Source: Pseudomonadota bacterium (lineage in GTDB: Bacteria > Pseudomonadota > Alphaproteobacteria > Sphingomonadales > Sphingomonadaceae). From it: a DNA stretch of 10,551 nucleotides. A model generated the notes under the pieces. That model searched no databases, was not told the origin of the DNA, and saw only the letters and a program-made list of their open reading frames with translations. Positions 6,683-10,551 of this stretch are shown piece by piece (within the stretch, counting starts at the first letter, position 1; every line of letters begins with the position of its first letter). A program made the position numbers and the translations under genes. Location: the NCBI GenBank assembly GCA_030271565.1, contig JARXKR010000067.1, forward strand, positions 1,217 to 11,767. The letters run 5' to 3'.

Positions 6683-7342
6683 TCAGACGAGATAATGCGC
6701 AGTGGTCTTGGCCGCGAGGTCTTCAGCCGTCACGCCGGGCGCGAGTTCGATCAGCTTGAACGGGCTCTGATGATCGGGCCGCTGGAACACCGCCAGATCG
6801 GTGATCACCATGTCGACCACATTCCTGCCGGTCAGCGGCAGGGTGCATTCGGGGATGAATTTGGGGCTGCCGTCCTTGGCGCAGTGCTCCATCACCACGA
6901 TGATCTTCTTGACCCCGGCGACCAGGTCCATCGCCCCGCCCATGCCCTTGATCATCTTGCCCGGGACCATCCAGTTGGCGATGTCGCCGTTCTCGGCGAC
7001 TTCCATCGCGCCCAGGACGGTAAGATCGATGTGCCCGCCGCGGATCATCGCGAAGCTCGCCGCGCTGTCGAAATAGGCCGAGTGCGGCAATTCGCTGATC
7101 GTCTGCTTGCCGGCGTTGATCAGGTCGGCGTCGATCTCGTCCTCGGTCGGGAACGGGCCGATCCCGAGCATACCGTTTTCGCTCTGCAGCGTGACGGTCA
7201 TTTCGGCAGGCACGTGGTTTGCCACCAGCGTCGGGATGCCGATCCCGAGGTTGACGTAATAGCCATCGCGCAGTTCCTTGGCCGCACGCGCTGCCATCTG
7301 GTCGCGGGTCCAGCCTTTGGCGATATGATCGTGCATGGTCAT
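6683..7342 (-). CDS. scoB: 3-oxoacid CoA-transferase, subunit B
   Basis: Beta subunit (219 residues) of a heterodimeric family I CoA-transferase that moves CoA between succinyl-CoA and a 3-oxoacid such as acetoacetate, in ketone-body or 3-oxoadipate metabolism. The signature LQSENGMLGIG at residues 52-62 carries the catalytic glutamate (E55), which forms the glutamyl-CoA thioester. Other family segments are GYYVNLGIGIPTLV (27-40), the GGHIDLTVLGAMEV stretch, and KGMGGAMDLV near residue 135. The start at 7342 is chosen because its ATG shares one base with the TGA of scoA (TGATG), a typical coupled junction; a second ATG at 7336 is possible. The frame stays open upstream to 7579, but that part is antisense-like overlap with scoA and is not used. 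Whether the natural substrate is acetoacetate (sco/ato) or 3-oxoadipate (pcaIJ) cannot be decided; no aromatic pathway genes are nearby. Confidence 0.93.
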   Translation of the reverse strand: MTMHDHIAKGWTRDQMAARAAKELRDGYYVNLGIGIPTLVANHVPAEMTVTLQSENGMLGIGPFPTEDEIDADLINAGKQTISELPHSAYFDSAASFAMIRGGHIDLTVLGAMEVAENGDIANWMVPGKMIKGMGGAMDLVAGVKKIIVVMEHCAKDGSPKFIPECTLPLTGRNVVDMVITDLAVFQRPDHQSPFKLIELAPGVTAEDLAAKTTAHYLV

Positions 7343-8052
7343 CAGCCGACATCCGTGGTGCGAGTGGTGCGGAATTCGATTTTCTTGTCGTAGGGACTGC
7401 CGACGATCAGCCGTTGGACGTAGACCCCGGGCAAATGGATGCAGTCGGGGTCCAAGGTGCCCACAGGCACGATCTCCTCCACCTCGACCACGCAGACTTT
7501 GCCGCAGTGCGCAGCGGGCACGTTGAAATTGCGCGCGGTCTTGCGGAACACGACATTGCCGGTCTCGTCGGCTTTCCACGCCTTGACCAAGGCCAGATCG
7601 GCGAAAATTCCGGCTTCGAGGATGTAGTCCTCCCCGCCGAACTCTTTCACTTCCTTGCCCTCGGCCACCAGCGTGCCGACCCCGGTCTTGGTATAAAACC
7701 CCGGAATTCCCGCTCCGCCCGCCCGCATCCGCTCGGCCAAGGTGCCTTGCGGTGAGAATTCGACCTCCAGCTCGCCCGACAGGTACTGGCGCTCGAACTC
7801 CTTGTTCTCACCCACGTACGAGCTGATCATCTTCTTGACCTGCTTGGTGCGGAGCAGCTTGCCGATGCCTTCGTTGTCGATCCCGGCGTTGTTGCTGGCA
7901 AAGGTCAGCCCGGTAACCCCACTGTCGCGCACCGCATCGAGCAAACGCTCTGGAATGCCGCACAGCCCGAACCCGCCGCAAGCGATCAACAGGCCGTCCT
8001 TCAAGACGCCTTCGAGCGCGGCCTCTGCGGATGGATAAAGCTTCTGAGCCAT
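7342..8052 (-). CDS. scoA: 3-oxoacid CoA-transferase, subunit A
   Basis: Alpha subunit (236 residues) of the same CoA-transferase. The family signature CGGFGLCGIPE lies at residues 25-35, the glycine-rich CoA-binding loop. Further conserved segments are SNNAGIDNEGIGKLL (53-67), MISSYVGENKEFERQYL (75-91), ELEVEFSPQGTLAERMRAGG (93-112) and GIPGFYTKTGVGTLVAEGKE. The length matches stand-alone A subunits, in contrast to the fused animal SCOT enzyme. The ATG at 8052 has a clear ribosome site, GGAG at 8061-8058, spaced 5 nt. It overlaps scoB by one base, so the subunits should be made in equal amounts. The 100-nt upstream gap contains several TGCA-type palindromes that may be operators. The HAD gene upstream is on the same strand, so some readthrough is possible. 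Confidence 0.95.
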   Translation of the reverse strand: MAQKLYPSAEAALEGVLKDGLLIACGGFGLCGIPERLLDAVRDSGVTGLTFASNNAGIDNEGIGKLLRTKQVKKMISSYVGENKEFERQYLSGELEVEFSPQGTLAERMRAGGAGIPGFYTKTGVGTLVAEGKEVKEFGGEDYILEAGIFADLALVKAWKADETGNVVFRKTARNFNVPAAHCGKVCVVEVEEIVPVGTLDPDCIHLPGVYVQRLIVGSPYDKKIEFRTTRTTDVG

Positions 8053-8103
8053 GGGTTCTCCGGTTGAACAGGTCGAGCGGCGCTAGGGAAACGCAACGCG
8101 TTC

Positions 8104-8145
8104 TGCAATTGCACAATTTGCCGTCAGACTTGCACCAAATGCAAG
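8104..8145. promoter_or_regulatory. Cluster of TGCA-type palindromes upstream of scoA
   Basis: Within the 100-nt HAD-scoA gap there are two perfect symmetric sites: TGCAATTGCA at 8104-8113 and CTTGCA-CCAAA-TGCAAG at 8129-8145. A further TTGC follows the first one. They lie 52-93 nt before the scoA start, where an operator or activator site would be expected. The second site begins 8 nt past the HAD stop in the direction of transcription and could also form a weak hairpin, but no U-tract follows. The regulator is unknown. Confidence 0.4.
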
Positions 8146-8152
8146 CGCCAGC

Positions 8153-8809
8153 TCAACCCAGTGGCAAGCCCAGCAGGGCCGACAGGTCGGCCAGCGCCTG
8201 CTCGCCGCTGGTTACCTTGATCGCCGCCATGCCCAGCGCGGCCGCCGGCTTGCAGTTGATCCCGAGGTCATCGAGGTAGATGCATTGCGCGGGGGCGAGC
8301 CCCAATTGCTCGCACATTATCTGGTAAATCCGCGGGTCGGGCTTGCGCACCCCGGCTTTGGAGCTTTCGATTACCGCTTCGAACCGCGCGAAGACCTGCT
8401 CATAGGCATCCTTGGCATCGCCGCTGCGCGCCATCCCGGCGCCGTGGCCGCTGGGGACGTTGTTGGTGATGCAGGCGAGCCGGTAACCCGCCGCAGCGAG
8501 CTGGTCGAGCGCGCGGACCATCGCCGGGCGGATGCTGCCCGACAGCACCGCCAGCACCGCCCGCCCTTCGAGCGGATGACCTTGCGCCTCGGCCTCGGCC
8601 TCGAACAGCAGATCGAACATTCGCGCGTCGACCTCGGCGCGTTCGAACTGCGCCCAGGCGTTGCCATGCGGGTTGGCGGCGTTGACCGAGCGGATGAAGT
8701 CCTGCGGCAGCCCGCGCTCTTCCTCGAGCCGGTTGAACGCCTCAAACGGCGAGGCGGTAATGACCCCGCCGAAGTCGAAGATTACTGCTGCAAATTGCTT
8801 CTCGCTCAC
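8153..8809 (-). CDS. HAD-superfamily (subfamily IA) hydrolase
   Basis: Protein of 218 residues with all four HAD motifs: motif I FDFGGVI with nucleophile D12, motif II ITNN at 114-117, motif III lysine K156 in GVRKPDPRIY, and motif IV YLDD with D180/D181. A helical cap lies at about residues 20-85, as in subfamily IA. In motif I the second aspartate of the usual DxD is Gly (D-F-G), as in YihX-like and epoxide-hydrolase-N-terminal-like phosphatases, so a phosphatase on a small sugar or other metabolite is the most likely role. The start is GTG at 8809, with AGGAG at 8820-8816 spaced 6 nt. The gene is divergent from usp across a 135-nt region holding an FNR-type box, and is followed by scoA on the same strand 100 nt later. 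The substrate cannot be inferred from sequence. Confidence 0.88.
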   Translation of the reverse strand: MSEKQFAAVIFDFGGVITASPFEAFNRLEEERGLPQDFIRSVNAANPHGNAWAQFERAEVDARMFDLLFEAEAEAQGHPLEGRAVLAVLSGSIRPAMVRALDQLAAAGYRLACITNNVPSGHGAGMARSGDAKDAYEQVFARFEAVIESSKAGVRKPDPRIYQIMCEQLGLAPAQCIYLDDLGINCKPAAALGMAAIKVTSGEQALADLSALLGLPLG

Positions 8810-8881
8810 ACGTCGCTCCTGCGTCCCGGGTCATTTTGGCACTGGCGGATCGATTTCGCCAGCGCAACCCGGGCACGCAAT

Positions 8882-8895
8882 TTGATCTGGATCAT
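8882..8895. promoter_or_regulatory. FNR/FixK-type box in divergent HAD-usp region
   Basis: TTGAT-CTGG-ATCAT matches the FNR/FixK consensus TTGAT-N4-ATCAA at 9 of 10 defined positions, and the CTGG centre is also typical of alphaproteobacterial FixK/FnrL sites. Its centre is 56 nt before the usp ATG and about 79 nt before the HAD GTG. A -10-like TAAGAT at 8912-8917 faces usp. The centre-to-(-10) spacing is about 6 nt shorter than in a classical class II site at -41.5, so the true start point or the mode of control is uncertain. Confidence 0.65.
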
Positions 8896-8944
8896 GGACG
8901 CAGCATTGCGATAAGATCAGCGTCAGTCAGGAAGGAGCAGCATC

Positions 8945-9727
8945 ATGCGTTCGATCCTCGTCCAGGCCGGTCAAGACCGCCAAAATTCCGCCCGACTCGA
9001 CACCGCACTGGCGATCACGCGGTCCACCGGCGGGCATCTGACCCTGCTGATCGACACCCCGCTCGATCCCTACGTCACGATCAACCCCTATGGCGGTACC
9101 TATGTCGCGACTCATGCGTTGGAAGAGGCAATCGCGGCCGACAATGCCTTGGCCGAGGCACTGGAAGGCAAGCTCGCGGCGGGCGATGTGCCGTTCGATG
9201 TATGCAAGATGGAAGGCCCCCCGCTCGACGCGATGCTAGTCGCAGCCGGCCTCGCCGATCTGATCGTCGTCTCGCGCGGGTGCGGTTACGCCGGCGATCT
9301 GGCGATCGAGGCCAATTGCCCGGTGCTGGTGCTCGGCGCGGCCCCGCTGCCGATGCCGTTCGAGGTGGCTTGCGTCGGCTGGGATGGGGGGATCCAATGC
9401 GCCCGGGCGCTGCGCGGGGCGATGCCGCTACTCAAAGCCTGCAATGACGTGCGCGTGCTGACCGTGGACAAAGGAGACAACGGCGACTTTCCGCAGACCG
9501 ATCCGCTCCGTTATCTCGCCAGCCACGGGATCAAGGCCGAGCTGACGCAATTGCCCAAGGGCAAATCGGTCGAGGATACGATCAGTGGCGAGGTCGCCCG
9601 GCTGGACGCGCAATTGCTGGTCATGGGTGCCTACAGCCATACCCGGCTACGCGAATTCGTGTTCGGCGGGGTGACCCGGCATTTCCTCGAACTGGCGGCT
9701 GGTCCGGCGCTGCTGCTCGCGCATTAG
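8945..9727 (+). CDS. Tandem-domain universal stress protein (UspA family)
   Basis: Protein of 260 residues made of two Usp folds. The first begins MRSILVQAGQD and ends near LIVVSRG...CPVLVLGAA (106-132). The second begins VACVGWDGG (141-149) and ends MGAYSHTRLREFVFGGVTRHFL (227-248), the nucleotide-binding-loop form common in Alphaproteobacteria. The first domain has a degenerate loop (RGCGYAGDLAIEANCP), so ATP binding, if any, is probably in the second. Such proteins are induced under stress, stationary phase or low oxygen, and the exact function is usually unknown. The ATG at 8945 is preceded by a strong purine-rich ribosome site, AGGAAGGAG at 8929-8937. The FNR/FixK-type box at 8882-8895 suggests induction by oxygen limitation. 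It appears monocistronic, since the next gene starts 109 nt later after a hairpin. Confidence 0.92.
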   Translation: MRSILVQAGQDRQNSARLDTALAITRSTGGHLTLLIDTPLDPYVTINPYGGTYVATHALEEAIAADNALAEALEGKLAAGDVPFDVCKMEGPPLDAMLVAAGLADLIVVSRGCGYAGDLAIEANCPVLVLGAAPLPMPFEVACVGWDGGIQCARALRGAMPLLKACNDVRVLTVDKGDNGDFPQTDPLRYLASHGIKAELTQLPKGKSVEDTISGEVARLDAQLLVMGAYSHTRLREFVFGGVTRHFLELAAGPALLLAH

Positions 9728-9768
9728 AGCTAATCTGGCTCTTGCGGTAACTTCTGCGCGCAGTTCAT

Positions 9769-9788
9769 CGAATAGCATTGGCTATTCG
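9769..9788. terminator. Perfect 8-bp hairpin between usp and the methyltransferase gene
   Basis: CGAATAGC-ATTG-GCTATTCG is a perfect 8-bp stem with a 4-nt loop, 41 nt after the usp stop and 48 nt before the next ATG. No run of T follows on either strand, so it is not a textbook intrinsic terminator. It may be an RNA 3'-end hairpin, a Rho-dependent stop structure, or a 20-bp operator for the downstream gene. Confidence 0.4.
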
Positions 9789-9836
9789 CCGCAGGTTGCG
9801 GTGCATTGGCATCGTACACAACCGGGGAGAATTGCC

Positions 9837-10551
9837 ATGCACCGCCGCCTTATTCCGCTTGCCCTGCTCGGCGCCGCTGCGCTTACCGCGCCGCTGCTGG
9901 CCAAGCCTGCCGCGCACGCGATCAAACCGGCACCTGTTGCTGCGTGGCTCGCCGATCCGCTGCGCAGCGATGATATGCGCAAGCTCGACGAAGGGCGCAT
10001 GCCCGCGGCGGTGCTGACCTTTGCGGGGGTCAAGCCGGGCCAGACCGTGCTCGATTTCTTCGCTGGCGGTGGATATTATTCGTTCCTGCTGGCCCGCGCT
10101 GTCGGGCCCAAGGGCATGGTGTTCGCCGCCAATCCTCCGGGCGAGAACGATGCCAAGGCGTGGGAGCCGTTCGTCGGCAAGGTCCCGCAGCTCCACGTGA
10201 TGGTCGCCGAAGTATCGCAAATGCAGTTTGCGCCGCGTTCGCTCGACCTGATTTTCACCAACCTCAACTACCACGACCTCTACTGGGAATCGGAGAAGTA
10301 CCACTTCCCCCGGGTTGAGGTGCCCAAGGTGCTGGCTGCCTGGTTCACCCAGCTCAAGCCCGGCGGCCATGTGGTGATTGTCGATCATGCGGGGCCGGCG
10401 GGTGGCGACCCGCGCGAAGTGGCCGACCGCCTCCACCGGATCGATCCGGAACGGGTCAAGGCCGATATGGCGGCCGCAGGATTCGTGTTTGAGGCTGAGA
10501 GCAACGTGCTGCGCCGCAGCGAAGACGACCGTTCCAAGCTGGTGTTCGACC
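9837..10551 (+). CDS. Exported class I methyltransferase-like protein (COG4798-like), 3' end outside window
   Basis: The first 238 codons are present without a stop, so the gene runs past the window edge. Residues 1-28 (MHRRLIPLALLGAAALTAPL, then LAKPAAHA) form a signal peptide with likely cleavage after A22 or A28. The rest resembles a Rossmann methyltransferase: glycine-rich motif I VLDFFAGGGYYSFLLARAVG at 71-90, LDLIFTNLNYHDLYW at 136-150, and a post-core segment LKPGGHVVIVDH at 173-184. This matches the predicted periplasmic methyltransferase group COG4798 as I know it. Its substrate and its source of S-adenosylmethionine outside the cytoplasm are unknown, and it may have a non-methyl-transfer role. 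The ATG at 9837 has a good ribosome site (GGGGAGA at 9824-9830, spaced 6 nt) and fits the signal peptide. A perfect hairpin lies 48 nt upstream. Confidence 0.85.
   Translation, partial: MHRRLIPLALLGAAALTAPLLAKPAAHAIKPAPVAAWLADPLRSDDMRKLDEGRMPAAVLTFAGVKPGQTVLDFFAGGGYYSFLLARAVGPKGMVFAANPPGENDAKAWEPFVGKVPQLHVMVAEVSQMQFAPRSLDLIFTNLNYHDLYWESEKYHFPRVEVPKVLAAWFTQLKPGGHVVIVDHAGPAGGDPREVADRLHRIDPERVKADMAAAGFVFEAESNVLRRSEDDRSKLVFD

Noticed and set aside
5673..6695. 340-codon plus-strand frame opposite the flavoprotein gene
   Set aside because: It is an antisense shadow extending through the REP-like repeat; the minus strand carries the conserved FMN motifs.
7343..7579. N-terminal extension of scoB
   Set aside because: This part overlaps scoA in another frame and yields Arg-rich sequence; the coupled ATG at 7342 fits the normal family length.
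8031..8042. Second copy of the ATAAAGCTT word near the scoA start
   Set aside because: Only the left half matches the metK palindrome and it lies inside scoA coding sequence; a chance match is likely.
9765..10436. Minus-strand open frame opposite the exported methyltransferase
   Set aside because: The plus strand has a ribosome site, a signal peptide and methyltransferase motifs; the minus frame has none.

Overview
The window looks like chromosomal DNA of a GC-rich alphaproteobacterium, most likely a sphingomonad (Sphingomonadales, Erythrobacteraceae-like). The reasons are an alphaproteobacterial DUF4167 protein, the lnt-metK neighbourhood, FNR/FixK-type regulation of a universal stress gene, and palindromes built on the core TTCGACAGGCTCAG, which I recall from sphingomonad genomes. 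This placement rests on gene content and style only; no rRNA or species marker is present. No phage, IS transposase, CRISPR array, tRNA or rRNA is visible. Most of the window is conserved housekeeping and metabolic genes.

Left part (188-3849, plus strand): a DUF4167 protein with an Asn/Arg/Gly-rich head and an AT-hook-like tail, then lnt (apolipoprotein N-acyltransferase), then metK (S-adenosylmethionine synthetase), tightly packed. The 38-nt lnt-metK gap holds a perfect 16-bp palindrome that is a good candidate operator for methionine/SAH-responsive repression. A GST-family gene (3857-4540, minus) converges on metK with only 7 nt between them.

Middle part (4576-8809, minus strand): read in the direction of transcription, a HAD phosphatase-like gene, the two subunits of a 3-oxoacid CoA-transferase (scoA-scoB, overlapping stop/start), a nitronate monooxygenase-family flavoprotein, and a ferritin-like di-iron protein that starts at a TTG 4 nt after the flavoprotein stop. 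Two non-coding palindromic elements punctuate this block: an 88-bp inverted repeat between scoB and the flavoprotein, and a 178-bp MITE-like element whose edge abuts the stop codon of the di-iron gene.

Right part (8810-10551): a divergent promoter region with a near-perfect FNR/FixK box, a tandem-domain universal stress protein (plus), a strong small hairpin, and the beginning of an exported methyltransferase-like protein (plus) that runs off the window end.

No clear undescribed system is visible. The items most worth following up are the di-iron/flavoprotein pair, the exported methyltransferase, the two palindromic elements, and the candidate operators before metK, usp and scoA. Non-ATG starts are frequent: TTG for DUF4167, lnt and the di-iron gene, GTG for the HAD gene.
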